NCBI GenBank assembly: GCA_947652115.1
Contig: OX393562.1
Span: forward strand, 28,503,538 to 28,567,537
Direction: 5' to 3'
Length of the DNA: 64,000 bases
From: Blastomussa wellsi
Lineage: Eukaryota > Cnidaria > Anthozoa > Scleractinia > Plerogyridae
Positions 1-13,672 of the stretch are shown piece after piece. Below the pieces are notes generated by a model, which worked only from the letters and a program-made list of their open reading frames with translations, had not been told where the DNA came from and ran no database searches. Made by a program: the position numbers and the translations under genes. How positions within the stretch are numbered: the stretch's first letter is position 1; every line of letters begins with the position of its first letter.

Positions 1-745
1 AACAAGATCAGCACTCAAAATATCATCACTGTTTTTCTTTCTCCACTGTTTACACCTATAACATGAGAGGAAACAGATGGGCTAGAGTGGAGACTTGAAT
101 CAACAGCTCTTGGCAATGTTACATTTGTCTGCATAAACCAAGTAGAGAAACGACTGATATTTTGATTTAATGTAAACACTGCTACAATGGGGCGATGTAG
201 CAACTCTTGTAAGCTCTCACATGAATGGCTCGATACCCTGTGTGAAAACAATAAAACAAACAACAGGAAAAATGCCCCTAGCCCCTAAAACAATAGCAAC
301 TGCTACCAGTACAATTACAAGCTTACGAGAGCTGCTACACTACCGCTACAATGGGTAGAGAGATTTTGGGTTTTGTGAACAACAGCTCCAACATCACTAG
401 AAAGATGCTTCACCAACAAATGCATAGCCAGAAATAGTTCTGTTTTGCCCTTAAGTTGCAATTCAGAATTGTTTATAGTGCTAAATTCCAAGCTACTGAC
501 AACTGGAGCGGGCATACCAAACTGTCAATTAACAATCAGCCAGCATTTTGTATTCATGTGTGCCAATTAAATGGTTGCTTGCTGGCCATAAGTTTGCTGA
601 CAGGTTTTCCTGGGAGCAGTTGTTCACTTTTACAGAGATTTTTTTCTGCACACAGGCAAACAAGCTTTTAGTATTGATATATTTATATTAACTTAGACTA
701 TCAACAACAAAAAGTACTTTGGGTTATTAGATGTACAAAAAGCAC
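1..745. other. Intron of the ARID2-like gene at the left edge
   Basis: Sequence left of the donor at 745. I looked on the minus strand for the next expected ARID2 block (a leucine-rich armadillo segment) and did not find it here, so it should lie outside the window. No other feature was seen. Confidence 0.5.
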
Positions 746-3700
746 CTGTGAAATTCTTTGGCACTCAACATCTTTAGCTCCAATTTTCCTTTTTGTAGGA
801 TGGAAAAGAGTCTCCTGATCTGCAGCTTCTGCATCTGGAAAAAAGTCACCAAAACCATTGATTTACTTATGACATCAATATAAATGTACTTTTTAATTTT
901 CACACTTTGACAAGTTAGTGCTATAAAAAATATTTCAACCTATTTGGAATTTAAAGTTTAATTTAAACATAGACTCTGTAATAGAAAAAGCTGAAGTCTG
1001 TGTGCATGTTTATGCTTCCCAAATAAGTATTTTTGAAATTTGAGTTGCAGGGTACACAGCAACTTTGATGCTGTTCTATAAGAAAACAATCACAAGACAC
1101 GATGTAATTAAAGATAATCAGTTAATTCAAAAGGCAACAGAAACACTAGAACCAGCAGCAGAAACTGAAGGAAATGTAACACAAAATGGTTTTTGCTGAT
1201 GAAACCCTCTAATTTTGTCAATGGTCATTGAAGGTATAATTACCAATTCCACTGCAAAGAATGTCCTGGACCCCTTTCACTGTTAAACATTCCTTCCAGA
1301 ACTGAAAAAAAAAACAATGAACTTAGTTTTGGAAAGATATCTCTCAGGCTGACTCAACAGCCACTAGGCGAAGAATTAGAATCCATTATCTCAAAAGTTG
1401 GTACATACATTCAGTAGTTATTATTTTTGCTTTTTTTTTGGCCTATCTTATCTTTTCATTTGTGTCTTATTTATCTACCTCTCATAACCTACTATGTTGC
1501 CAACCTCCATTAATTACATAGCTGTTTCTGTAGATTTATTCTGTTTTCATATTTAATTATTACGGATTTGCATTTTTTGTGTTTATTTTCTTTCTCTTTT
1601 TTTTCCCTGATTATCCTGACCCGCCTGGATTAGCGTTGCTACCTGCGGAGCCAGGAGATTAAGACCTAACTCTCAAGTAATAAAATATTGTTGTTGCTGT
1701 TGTAACAACATTACAAAATCTACAATCCTGTGTTTACTACAATGATCATATTGCTCAGATTAAAGTAAAATAAAGATGTTTGCTAATAGCAATGTTGAAC
1801 TCTCTAATATATATTTATGACTAGTGGTAATCAAAGATTAGGAGTGCGTTTGACGTCGATTCGCTTGGCTTCATTTTGACTTGGTTTCCCGAAATTCAAG
1901 CTTTCTTTAATGCTGAAATCAACATTTTTAAATATCAGTATTAAACTCTTAACATATAAACTGTACAGTGTAGTTGATGAACATGATTTTACGATAATTT
2001 ATTCAAACAAATACAATGTTTGGAGTTTTTGCATTGCGTGACACCGCTATTCACGAATAACAAAGTTCCAGTCAGTGTTTTGAAAACCGCAGACTGTGAA
2101 CTGCACTGATTACTTGTCAGCTGAAACATTACAAAATTGGCAAGTAGTAGCAGTAACGAAATAATGACAAACCTCAACAAATGCAAACGAATTAACGCAG
2201 CAAACGCACATGAAGGCTAAAATTATGCAAACATAAACTTCACGACTGTCACGACACTGATCAAAATCTGCTGTTATATAGTTGTACAATCTTTGCTACA
2301 AGGTTCTTCTTGGATAACAATAAGGCTGATTTGAACAGTACAGCGTCACAACTCTGTACGCAGACAGAAGTTGAATCTCCAATGAAAGCAGCTGAGTAGT
2401 AGTAGAAGTAGCCTGCGAACACAGACGGATTTCCGGCTTTTGCTAAACTCGAAGGGACTAGAAAACAAAAAGAAAGCTATGCGAAAAGCATGGACATGAC
2501 GACATTAGCCCCTGATAAATTTCGTCGGGGGGGGGGGGGGGGGGCAAATTGGTGTCCACAGATCATGGAAATCTCGATTTCCTTCCAATACAGGATTAGA
2601 AATGCGTTCTATCGAACACAATGAGTGGTTTACCTTAGTGAAATCTCTCTCCATGTTCTGTTTAGCATACCACTCTTCATACAATTCTCGCAATCCATGA
2701 GAATCTGAAAACAAATACATGCTCTTGGTAAAAGGAAATCACTTTGCTTTAATGTAGTAAGGAAACCAGACAAATAATTTATAGGAAAAATTCACGAAAA
2801 ATAGCGCTTTTAGCATACAATGTCCTGCCGCTATATCTGTGCAAATTTGAAGCGTAAACAATTGAAAAAGAAATGACTTCACTGCAAGCTGGTGCACCAC
2901 AGGCAGAATTTCACTCATTTTTTCCATTGTTCTACTCGATGAGTGAATGACTGTTAGTTTCGAGCACTGTTAGTACTGTTTTGTCGAATCAAAATGCAAA
3001 CCTAGTTGGAAACATCCCTTCATGGGTAATTATTAGTAATCCTGGGTGGGATTTCAGATAAAATATAATTCTAAGAGCTTGCATAATTATAATTGCAGTT
3101 TGAATTTGCTTTCAGTATTATAAAACAGTTTTAATCTTATTTTCCTTTGTTTCTTTTATTTTTATTCATTTTTTTCAAACAAAGGAAAATAAAAATAAAT
3201 GAGTCTGAAAAACTATTTTTTATATATTCGGTAAAACAAATAAAAAATTAAATCAATAAAAGAATCAATTAACAGAACAACCGAAAAGTAAATACAATAA
3301 CTATTGCTCAACCAGTTACATTTATTTATCAAAACATATACCTTCAGAAAATACCCCAACATGTGCCAGCAATGTATCCACTACTGCAGGAGCCTAAGAA
3401 ATTAAATATTAAAAACTTTACCTTAAGGGTTCTCAGTTAATATGAGTAACACTCCAGAGGTAATGGCATGCACATTTGACCACGAACAGTAAAACTATAA
3501 AATCACTAGGCAAGGGCGGCGGAGCCACAACCGCAAGTTGCCGAAGCCTGCGAGAATTCTCAAATCAATAGCTCATGTGCAGGCTCACATTTCCTCGCCC
3601 CATTCTTCTCGCTGACTCACGGTTGCGGCTCTGTTGCCCTTGCCAAGAGTGAGCCTGCTCGCAGGCTATAAAATCACTGTATTCATAAAGATTATTGTGG

Positions 3701-6700
3701 ATCCTGAATTGATTAACTTTCAAATACTCTTATCAAGTAATAGCAGCAACAAAGTTTTAGTTATAAAAAATATAAAAAGTTTTTTCTTCATAGTTTTTTT
3801 AGCAATTGCTCAATGGCCCACTGAGTTACTTTTTAACTCTCCAATTTCTAACAGTGGGTAGCATCTGTTGTACTAATTATGATCTTTTAATATCTTACAA
3901 CTTGTACATTGTCAAGAAGACAGGTATCTAAACTAGTGAGACAATTTCAGATAGTGCAGAGTGTTGTCTACAACTGTGGCAAACTATGGAGGACACAATG
4001 TTGCTCTTTTCGAGCAAACTGGGAAACATTTGTTGCAAAAACAAAATGTTTCTGAAACAAAAAACAGAAACATTTTTTGTGTTCTCGGGCAAACAGGAAA
4101 ACATTTGTGTCTGCAACGACCTTTAGGATGGTCATCTACATAAGTGACAGTACTCACGCAGGTCCTTCCCCTCCCACCTACTCCCAGCCTGTATTGACTT
4201 TGCTTATAATTATACTATTTGCTTGCCAAATATGAGTAGACAGAAACAGACCGGGCATAACTGATAGAACGTTAAATATCTGATGAAAAAATTGAAAGAG
4301 AAAAGACTTTGTTTCATTGAAAAAGCAATTTTAATGATAGACAAGAACTAATTTAATTATCGAATAGTCAAGGAATGGTATGTTCTTATCCTGTTGCTGC
4401 CATCGCTTTTATTATCATCTGTAAAAACCACCAAGACGTTCTTGTGAGATTCTGTATTTACATAATTCCATCTTGTAGTGTGCAGTATAGTAACACGAAC
4501 TAATCTTCTGCACGTGCATTGGTATGGTGATTTCTGAATCTTTTGATATTAAAGAAGGAGTAACACAGATAACAGCATTTTACTCGGTACAGTGCACACA
4601 GGTTCCTACTAACCCCCCCCCCCCCCCCCCTCCTCACCCCCTCCACAAGACTAATTAGTTATCCTCTTCGGGCCCACGTGGACTCTTGAGGCCGGCGAGA
4701 ATATTGCACCACCCATCCCGGTCTGCCGCCGAGGTGACAGCAGCCTCCCATGACTGCCATCCCAGCTGATTCCTTTCTTTCTCCACAGTTCGTCTCCACG
4801 TTTCCCTAGGTCGGCCTCGCTTCCTCTTACCCTCGGGTGCCCATGTTAGTGCAGTCCTTGAGATGTTGTTAGGACTTTTACAAGACTAATTAATTAATTG
4901 ATATTAAGTAATTCAACAAACATTAAAGTTTACACCTTAGTGCAGTAGCGGGTTAGAAGACGACAGCCCACAAAATATCATCCCAATAGTGCACTCTGCA
5001 CTAAAAATTGAGGGAAATTGTCATCATCAGGGAATATTATCGAGTCTAAGTATCAACAAATTGAATCTTAAAACTATTATTGAGAGAAATGTGCCGAACA
5101 GTACATGCGAGAATGAACACGAGAGTGAAAGCATTAGCAGAGAAAGGAAATTAAGTTTAAAGTAGTAGATGCTCGCAAAATCTTCTAAAAAAATCCTGCA
5201 CAAAATAAATCCTACCTTGCTTAGGTTAAAAACTGAGTTGCTCACATTCGACAACAGCATACAAATGTTGGTCGCAAAATCCACTTCATTAGGCATGCCA
5301 CATTGAAGAGAAAGAACAAGCTTATCAAAGTTTCTTGTTGGATCTGAACAAGTTAAAAACATGCATACCTTGATTACTGAAAGCTAGTGAATATGATCAA
5401 ACACTACCAAAAAGTTTTGTCAACTAATGATGGAAACTATTTATCATAACCATATCTGTGAAAATGTACAAGTTCACAATGCAATATACAAATCAATTCA
5501 AAACTTATTCTAGTTTAGGTTGACAGAAGATTAATGGTTGAACACAATTACCTTTGCTTGTAGAAATGACAGAAATATAATCTACAAAATCAAAGCAAAC
5601 AAATATTTTGCATCACATTGTAATTCAAAGCATCTGATAAGTAGAAGCACAATATCTACCAAAATAAATACAATGAAAAAATAATACCACAAAGAACACA
5701 AATGAATGGAGCCATCTAACTTTCAATAATTTCATTTTCCCAATGGGTGGGTGTTAAGGACTCAAGTGACCCAAGGCTCGACACTAACAGTAACTGGCAT
5801 AGTGACATGTCAGATTTTTCGAGCCAAAATTCTTTTTTGGCTTATTTATTTGGCTATTCTGAGTTTCTTCCAGGTTTTTCACTTGTCCAAGTGGCTAATA
5901 AGAATGCTAAGCCTGGTGGTTTTTACTTAAGATGGATTCCACTCAAAGCTCGAGCAATAAGTGCAAAAATTATTTACTAAATATCTACTCACAACACCGT
6001 AACTTTTTGAATACTATTTAAAACATCTCCCTCTAATTAGTTTCTCTAGGTGACCCCACAATTAAATCCCCACGCATTCTCGAGAAATTTAATCTTACGT
6101 CAAACCTCGTAAGAATGCTCAAAGCGTGAGTTATTGTGTTTTCAACTAACGCGAAAGGTCCCTTTTAATTGAAATATGGATAACCTCAAGTTCAATTTTC
6201 TCTCGCGGGTCAGCTTGAGAGATTAAGTCTTGATAAGATCTTCTTACCTTTAGTTAAAATATTACCATGCTATGAGATTTTTTGGTAACTTTATTTTTGC
6301 CATTATCGCTTGAATGTTCTGCGGAAATCATCTTAATATTATACTGGTTGCTGGCTAGTTGGCTACCACTAGTCTCAAACCCTGTGACCCACAACAAAAC
6401 TAAAACAAACTAAAAGTTTTAGTAATAACAAAAAAAAAACAGCAAGTCAATAGAGATGTTTCTTATCACTATAGGTTTGTGCACATACCTGATGCCGCCA
6501 CTGAAGGCACATGCGTGGGGAATGTGCCTCCTCCAACTGGTGTGTGAGGTCTCCCCGCAGACAGCACATCCTCTGCATCTTCTCCAAAGAAGTTAATTCT
6601 TTCAAAGCTTTCCAAGTAACTGATAATAATTTATCAACATATACAAAATTAATGATCAGAAGATTAAATTTACCAGTACTTCAAATAATAAGCCCAATTA

Positions 6701-9700
6701 TGGACACATTTTTATTGGTTCCTACCTATGATCTATTGAAGGACACAAGCACTGACGACGTCAAGGTTTTTATATATTGTTTCTTTGTTATATATTACAG
6801 ATAGATTCCATGTTGCCGTGCATCTGTTCAGTAATAGAGCCCAGAAAACGTCAAAATGTTCCTGTCATTCCTTATTTTAATTCAATTCTCCGGTTCCCTT
6901 TTAGTATCATCAATAGCATCTTGGCTTAGCATTTTAATCTGTGTCACATTCTTGATATCTTCACAGAAATGAAAAGTGTTGTACCTCTTAGTTCAGGAAA
7001 GAAGCTGAAATGGCGAAACAGCAAGCAGCCAATCCTGCTTTGATGGCAAGAAATGCCTAGATGCAGACCTTGCAGGTTACAGTGCTACGTGCCTTACCGG
7101 TGCCACTCGAGAAAGTTTTTGATTAAATTTTGACATTTTATGACAACTTTTTGCTAACTTCAAAGCGATCCAGCCAATCAGAACATGAGAATTTCCAAGG
7201 GCGGAGATGTCATATTATAAGTGCATTCACTCCCTTGGGAATTTACATTCTCATGTTCTGGTTGGCTGGCTCGCTTTGAAGTTAGCAAAAAGTTGTCAAA
7301 AAGATGTCAAAATTTAATCAAAAACTTACTCAAGTGGCAACGGTAAGGCGCATAGCACTGTAAACATTTTTCTCTACATTTTTTATAGCCATCTCAAAGG
7401 CACACAAAACAAGCTATATAGTCCCCAAACGTCTGAAAATTCGGAAACATTTAGCACTAAAGAAAAAAAAAACAGTTTTAAACTGAATCAATGTATAGGC
7501 ACTACACAGTTTGTCCACATTACAATTATTGTGATCCTAGTAATCAAGTAGCAAGTTTGCCTTAGAATGCTTTTAATGCTAAGGTTATCTTTCTACTCAG
7601 AGCGAGAAGCATTATATACATGTATTACTACTGATATGTGCTGTCATGAGTAGTAATATTGGCTAATATCCCATATATTGTTGCACTTTGTGTTTATGTA
7701 AACAAGCTTCATTCAAACATCAAACATCTTTTTGTGACTGGACTATAAACTTTGATTTCCTTTCAATGTTTCTTTGTTAGAAAGCATACAAAAATTTAAA
7801 AAGGCTTCTTACTATAGAGCTGGTTTCTACATTTGAACAAGTCCAGTACACCAAACATGGACAATATTCATGTATACACAATTATTAAAATCTAGCTATG
7901 GTATATTGCAATTCCTGAGTTCTGATTATAAATAAATAATAACACTGTTAAGTGTTACCCTACACGCCTCATTGGATATCTAGCATCTCATATCCAACGC
8001 GAGCTTGTGGAATAATTGTTAATTATATATACAGTATTTGCCGTGTGCAATAGATCTAAGTGCAACAATGTGAAATATCTTGATCTTGCTTTGATTAGTA
8101 ATAGTAAATTCATTGTTGTATAATGATGTAGTCTAAAGTTACAGATTTGTAAAGCTACTAATCAGGTGGCTATTGAATGAAACTAAGAGATGCAGAACCC
8201 TTTAAAGATGAGTTTATCATTGACCTTGCTCAGAAACGAGCATCCTCAACTCTGAAATGATACATTCCATTTTCTTTGCATGTCAAGAGACCATGATTTG
8301 TTTAATAACTTCAAACATGTTGCTTCTAATACATTTTGCTTGTTTAAAACAAGAAAAGATGGGAACTCAACAGAGCAGACATGGGTAAGAGAAAGGAGAT
8401 TTTAAAATGCAAGTTTGGGGGATTTCCTGACATTATATGAGGTCCCACAAAAAATAGCTTTGTGATCAGTTAGAAACTCGGAAAGAAATGCTACCTAAGA
8501 CATTGTTGTCCAGGAAGGATGGGCTAATAAAAATAAATGAGAAGATTAAATCTTTTCAGATTATTTATAATAGCCAATAACTAGCAACTAAACAATTAAC
8601 CTGTAAAGATAAAACAATAGTTCAAATTCAAGATAATTCTTGGTTTTCATGTGATGTCATAAAATTCTGAAATCAACATTTGCTAGGACTGCTACATTTT
8701 CATTGCCACTAGGTGAAAGGTGAACTAAAAATATAGCTTTTTCTCAAAATTTGAGCTTGATTGTGTCCTTGTGAGTTCTCCACCGCAAGTGACATCAAGC
8801 TAAGTGCCGTGACAAAGCATTAGAAAAAAACTGTCCTTTCAATTTTCATCAGTTTGAACATTTCAGCTATAATAAGTGGTGGTGTAACAGCTCATGAGGC
8901 AAAAGTAGTTATAGCACAACTGAATTCCAGATGGTTTCTCGGGTATCACAGCGGCCATATCTGTGCCCCACGGAATGACACAAATATGGCGTCTCCATAC
9001 TGAACTTTGTAAATCTGCATGGGATGTTTCGATAACTCGCGAACGACATACTGCCCAGACCTGATACTTACAGAAATTGTTTATTTATTCATCATCTACA
9101 CTACCTGAAATTCTTAGCTTCTGTAGTTGAATTGTTTTGAATTTAGTTTTTGATAACATGACAGTGAAAACCAGCAATAGGTGCCAACTGTCTAAACATC
9201 AAGTAGGAACATTGCTCTGAATTCGAAAACACTTGAAAATTGAATAAAATTTCACACTATTCAATTTATACTTAGATCGATGTAAAACAATCAATTAATT
9301 GAGATCTGTCATTAAGTGTACAAATACAGGACTAAGACAATTGGTCAATTTGTTTCCCATTGAGCAAAAAGGCAAGAATCTGATTAGAAAATAAGCTGAA
9401 AAATAATTTCGATTGAGGGCTTCCTCCAAACACACATTCACCAAATTGCCTGCCACAAGCATCCCCTTTGTGGAAAAAGTGTTAATACCACAAATGTGTA
9501 TATATCAGTGATCAAAAGCTTTTTAGTATCCAGCCAGAACCTAAAGAAGCGAAAAACACATTTCACTTATAGAATTTTGTCTGGACAACCGAGTATATTA
9601 AACTAGCGTGTTTTAGTAATTGTACGTTAGTACAAAGTATCAAATTGATGTTCGACTTATGCCATTAGACATTGTCCTTCAGCAGCACGTTTTCATTTGC

Positions 9701-10959
9701 ATAATGAAATCTAAGCTCCAAATGTAGTTTGTCAAGCTTCCTTCACCGTTCAAAGAAGTATTTCCGCTGCTTAAGGTAGAACTGTTATCACGAACAACAA
9801 AAACTCGTACAATTTACACGACGGATCGAATATGACAACCACAGAAATTCGATCTGACGGGTCACAATAAACATCATCACACACAAAGAAGTAGCGACGT
9901 CTTTTGTTATGAGATTTTTTACCAATTTTTCAACGAGGAAACAGATGGTTTGGGTTGAATGGTGAAATTTAAACTCAAGGGAACCGGAAATTACCCTGTA
10001 AAAATAATCCATGGGCAAATTATGTGAAAGATTACGAGAACTTGAAAACATTTGTCGTGTAAAATGAAACAATGCAAGCCAGGGCATCCCCTGGATAAGG
10101 AACTAAAAAGTCGTTCTCATTATAACTTTGATAAACGTTGAAAATACCAACAGTGATCAAAAAGCAGGGTTCACTTCAGATTAACATGAAGTAAATTTGA
10201 AGGTAAATACGTGTTTAAGGCTAACGGAAGTTCCCTCAGCGCATGAGCTCATCAACAATTCGCTTGTAACGCGACTATACAAGAATCGTTTTGCTCCGAT
10301 ATGATCCGGCAAGAATTCCATTTTGTTGGGCCAAATTAAAGTATTTAGCCCTGCAGACATAACGTTTCGCTCATATTTCTATGCAAGTGTCGACTAATTG
10401 AAAAGTTAAAGTCCCAAATAGACAAAACGCCCGACGCAATTTGAAGTTTTTAATTTCACTTACCGAGAGTAGTGCTGTCGCAAAGCGAAAGCTGCGTTCG
10501 TACAGGTTGGCGGTAAATTAAAAACTTCGGCAATATCTCGCCATCTCTTCTCGTCTGTAATCTAAACAAAATGGATAAACACTGATTAAGTCACATCTCA
10601 ATGGTTCTTCGGACCAGAAAATCGAACAAGAACATTCTAAAATTTGAAGAAAACGCGGGAATTTCTCCGACCTACCTTTAGCCAGCCACCGGCCGAAGTT
10701 ACTTTACGGTACAAGAGGTACAGATCCAAATATTGCCCTCCGAGCCACGGCAATCGTCTAAACGGCGTCCTAGACGACAAAGCATAAGACAGAATTAATT
10801 TCCTGCTACACAGCAACAACACAGAAACTTCCGAAGCGAGAAACCTTTAAACTTTCACTGATCTCACCCCTTAGACTCGTGGAAGTTCTTCAACTTTGCC
10901 ATAAATCCATTGTACTCTTTCTCGTACGACAGAGAGTCCATGCCCAAATGTTTAGCCAT
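746..10959 (-). CDS. ARID2: ARID2/BAF200-like chromatin remodelling subunit, 5' nine exons (partial)
   Basis: Exons on the minus strand: 10959-10868, 10769-10676, 10561-10464, 6619-6489, 5343-5216, 3393-3342, 2704-2634, 1301-1244 and 834-746. All have GT-AG borders and together give one open frame of 271 codons. The ATG at 10959 opens MAKHLGMDS. Residues about 12-110 form an ARID DNA-binding domain ([13 protein letters not shown], then [16 protein letters not shown], then [19 protein letters not shown]). Next come the ARID2-typical blocks [17 protein letters not shown] and [17 protein letters not shown], which lead into the armadillo-like part. In known ARID2 the protein is the DNA-binding subunit of the PBAF SWI/SNF complex in the nucleus. 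The remaining exons, including the C2H2 fingers expected at the C-terminus, lie beyond the left edge. Block order and spacing match ARID2 rather than ARID1 or ARID5. The introns carry several transposon remnants. Confidence 0.9.
2527..2544 (+). repeat. Poly-G tract (18 bases)
   Basis: Uninterrupted G run inside an ARID2 intron, about 90 bases beyond the donor of the exon at 2704-2634. Confidence 0.9.
3495..3678. mobile_element. 158-bp hairpin-like insertion with 13-bp direct repeats
   Basis: CTATAAAATCACT occurs at 3495-3507 and again at 3666-3678, flanking a GC-richer insert (3508-3665). The insert has inverted arms near 3509-3537 and 3620-3645 (GGCAAGGGCGGCGGAGCC against GGCTCTGTTGCCCTTGCC) and ends in the palindrome AGCCTGCTCGCAGGCT. 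A 13-bp duplication fits target-primed retroposition better than a cut-and-paste MITE. Family not recognised. It lies in the ARID2 intron between 3394 and 5215. Confidence 0.55.
4613..4630 (+). repeat. Poly-C tract (18 bases)
   Basis: A run of 18 C just left of the LINE tail insertion. It is one of several long G/C homopolymers in the window. Confidence 0.9.
4658..4879 (-). pseudogene. 5'-truncated non-LTR retrotransposon (LINE) C-terminal tail
   Basis: The minus-strand frame reads [19 protein letters not shown], then RRTVEKE, then [17 protein letters not shown] and a TAA at 4657-4655. The [14 protein letters not shown]...DRxxW signature is the extreme C-terminus of many RTE/CR1-like reverse transcriptase polyproteins. 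The piece is flanked by 13-bp direct repeats ACAAGACTAATTA at 4645-4657 and 4880-4892. Only the last 70 or so residues were inserted, typical of 5' truncation. The stop codon falls within the left repeat copy, so the native 3' untranslated region is missing. It is non-functional and lies in an ARID2 intron. Confidence 0.75.
7077..7363. mobile_element. Palindromic MITE, about 287 bp
   Basis: The ends are TTACAGTGCTA at 7077 and TAGCACTGTAA at 7363. The arms of about 130 bp pair along nearly their whole length (for example GCTAACTTCAAAGCG near 7154 against CGCTTTGAAGTTAGC near 7271). There is no coding capacity. It lies in the long ARID2 intron 6620-10463. Confidence 0.75.
7983..8020 (+). repeat. 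Partial copy of a palindromic repeat also at 32129
   Basis: CATCTCATATCCAACGCGAG followed by TGGAATAATTGTT closely matches the right arm of the hairpin at 32129-32209. The opposite arm is reduced to a short CATTGGATATCTAGCATC stretch just before it. Confidence 0.6.
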
Positions 10960-13282
10960 TTTTTGAAAGTGTGAAGGCTGAAACATTACGTTCCTCGATT
11001 AAACTGTGCTCACTACTACAGCACAAAAGTTGTAGACCAAGTAAAAAGGAGGGAGTTTTAAATTTCGACTCTCACGGGCGTGAGCCAATCACGGAATCTG
11101 GCTGATCCATACAACGGATCCAAAATACACTAACAAATGTCTTCTTTTCCACGCTTCCCACACAAGAAATTTCCCAAGTTATTTTCCGAACTGCAGGCAC
11201 TTCCAGTCTAATAACACTTCAAGACAGTAACAACCAAAGTTCCTCAAACTTCTGGCCAGAGTTTGTGCGACCAGTGGACCACGGCCATTGTCAATGAATC
11301 GATTACCTCAGTCCATCATAAATAAAAGCAAAACTGTATGTATAGGTAAATCGCCGCATATGGCTCGCCGCAAAAACATACAAATGAACGTTCGAGCACC
11401 AATAAATTAACCAGTTCCTCGATAAATACTCAAACTTCCACTGGAAAAGCCAGAAAAAATCTTGAATGTACCACAACCGCTGTCCTTCCCGCTTTACGCC
11501 GTAAAAGCCGTTCTACGGCAGGTATAACAGTGTTTTCGACTCCAAGATAGGCAGCACAATCCGCAGATTTATTCCTTCTGTACGCTGGTAAAAATTTCAC
11601 ACGATGAAATGGCCCCGTATGCCAATAAAACCCTCCATTTTTGCAAGTATAACCCAATTGCATTCATCGCACCGAGCCTCAACTTTTACTTCAAACACGA
11701 GATAGCTCACTAAAGCGCTGAGCGGACCACTATGGAGAGGTTACTTGCAATCTGAAATGTTTTGTTGAAAAGTATACTATAGAATTGCAAAAAATAACAA
11801 CAACTCCTTCACAATATAGAGCGTAATCTCCTTTAGCAAATTAAAAAATCACTTTTTACATAGAGAATTTTATAATCTAAGAAAAATTAGAAAACCCACC
11901 ATTTATTTTTGTGATCAACATTTATTTTCTTACAAATATGCTGGCGATTTTCAATTCGGCCTTAGAGGGGGGTACGAATATTGTTCTTGGTTATAATCAT
12001 CGGGGGACTCGAGTTTCGTGACTATTTCTCGACTTTTTCCAAGCAGAATGTTCCAAATTTCATTGGACAAACAACAGAGGAAAATAAAAAACAAGAACAA
12101 AAAGTTAAACCACGAATATTTCAAAAGGTTAACTCTAAAAAAACGATAGGGTTTTCCAAGAGAAAAAATCGTTTACTCTCATTTTGAAAAAGACAAACAA
12201 AGCAAAACAACTTCTTGTTTATTCAATTCGTTGTTCATGAACGGATTCAGTACTGTTGAATTAGATGACAAGTATTAATTACCTTGATATGATACACACT
12301 TTGAGGCTCTTTGATTGACATGCTCTGGGTATCGATTGGACCGATTGGGTAGCTAGCATAATTTATGCCATAAATGGCACCTGTAATTAATTATTTTTAT
12401 TTATTTTGATGTCGTGACACTACTTTTTTTCCGTGACATTGCTTTCTTTTCTCGTCAAGGATACAATGTTAGCAACAACTGATAATCTTATTTCGTCTTT
12501 CTAATGTCAATTCGTTCTATAATTGATTCTTAAATTTGGAAATTGTTTCAATTAGTCCGTACTTCAGTAAAAATAAATGACCAAAAATGAAACGACAAAT
12601 TTTAAATGCATGCAAGATCAGTGAATTTGTTTCTTTGTGTATATTGAAAGGACGAGGTAAGATCTTACTTGTTCCTCTCTTGTCTGTGTCCATGACATTT
12701 ACCGCCCCAGGGTATTTTCGTGAAGAAGGAAATTTTACGAAAGTGAAGTGCGAAAGTGAAGATAATATAATCGTGCGCAAACTGACAAAGAGAATGCCAA
12801 AACTTAGACTATATACCCCGAGAAGGGGCCCGGTTCTCGGTCTCGAAACTGAAACACAGTATTGCCGGTATCTCCCTAGTAGCTCTTCATTTCTCACATG
12901 GACGTTCAGTCTTCCAAAGACATTTCAGATTACGTAAGGGGTGGTAGGTGAGGAAAACATGTCGCTTCTTCTGATGCCTGAAAAATATTTTACTGATTGA
13001 ATTTCATTGTGTTGTCACTTTTTTTTAATGCGTTTGTCCTTCAACCGAGTTCAAGTCCACCGGGTAAATTGACAGACATCCATATCGTCCAGACTTAATC
13101 CGGCAATGAAATACTTCGCCAGATATCTTCTATAGTTTAACTTCAACTAGATCAGATCTTAATTCTACGGAAAATATTTGTCATTGGATTTCCGATAAAC
13201 TTTCAATCTCCAGAATCTCGTACCCAGAGGTTGCGTGTTCGGTAACAAAAATCTCGTGGTCTTTCAAGCTAGTTGACCAGGC

Positions 13283-13672
13283 ACTCGGGGGTGGGGGGAT
13301 GGGGTACTCCCTTATATGGGCTATACGGGGAAGTGCGGCTGGATAGGGTATATGGTTTTTGACACCTCGGCCCTGAAAATGGTATATATTTTTAAGCGAG
13401 TCTGCCCTAAACAGGGTATGGCTTCAAGACTTTCTTCCAGTTTTAAGCATACCCGAATCAGAAACGTTCATCAGAACGTATTTCTCCAGAAATGAAAACT
13501 GCAAGGACCGCGAACGATAATGCTGCTCGTTGACGTAGCAGTCAATATGAGATCATTTTCAGGACCAAATGTTAGCGCTATAGCAAACGCAAGGTTTTCT
13601 TGTCCTAAACAGGGTAGCTGTCAGTGACCGGCATCATTCATCAAACATGGGTCAAATACCCCCACCCCAGGG
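13283..13672. repeat. Interspersed repeat with GGGGTGGGG-type ends
   Basis: It opens with CTCGGGGGTGGGGGGATGGG and GTACTCCCTTATATGGGCT and closes with AATACCCCCACCCCAGGGG. These ends are roughly inverted. The inside has no long frame. An inverted partial copy sits about 0.8 kb downstream. Confidence 0.55.

Noticed and set aside
15..515. Minus-strand frames as the next ARID2 exon
   Set aside because: They lack the expected leucine-rich armadillo block, and reading from the nearby acceptor meets a stop.
11430..11663. Minus-strand 77-codon frame starting MQLGYTCKNGG
   Set aside because: Protein-like composition (PAVERLLRRKAGRTAVVVHS) but no recognised domain, no neighbours and no support; could be a decayed fragment.
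12517..12937. Overlapping open frames of 126 (minus) and 116 (plus) codons
   Set aside because: They overlap on opposite strands, match no family I know, and have no splice context. Probably a non-coding repeat.
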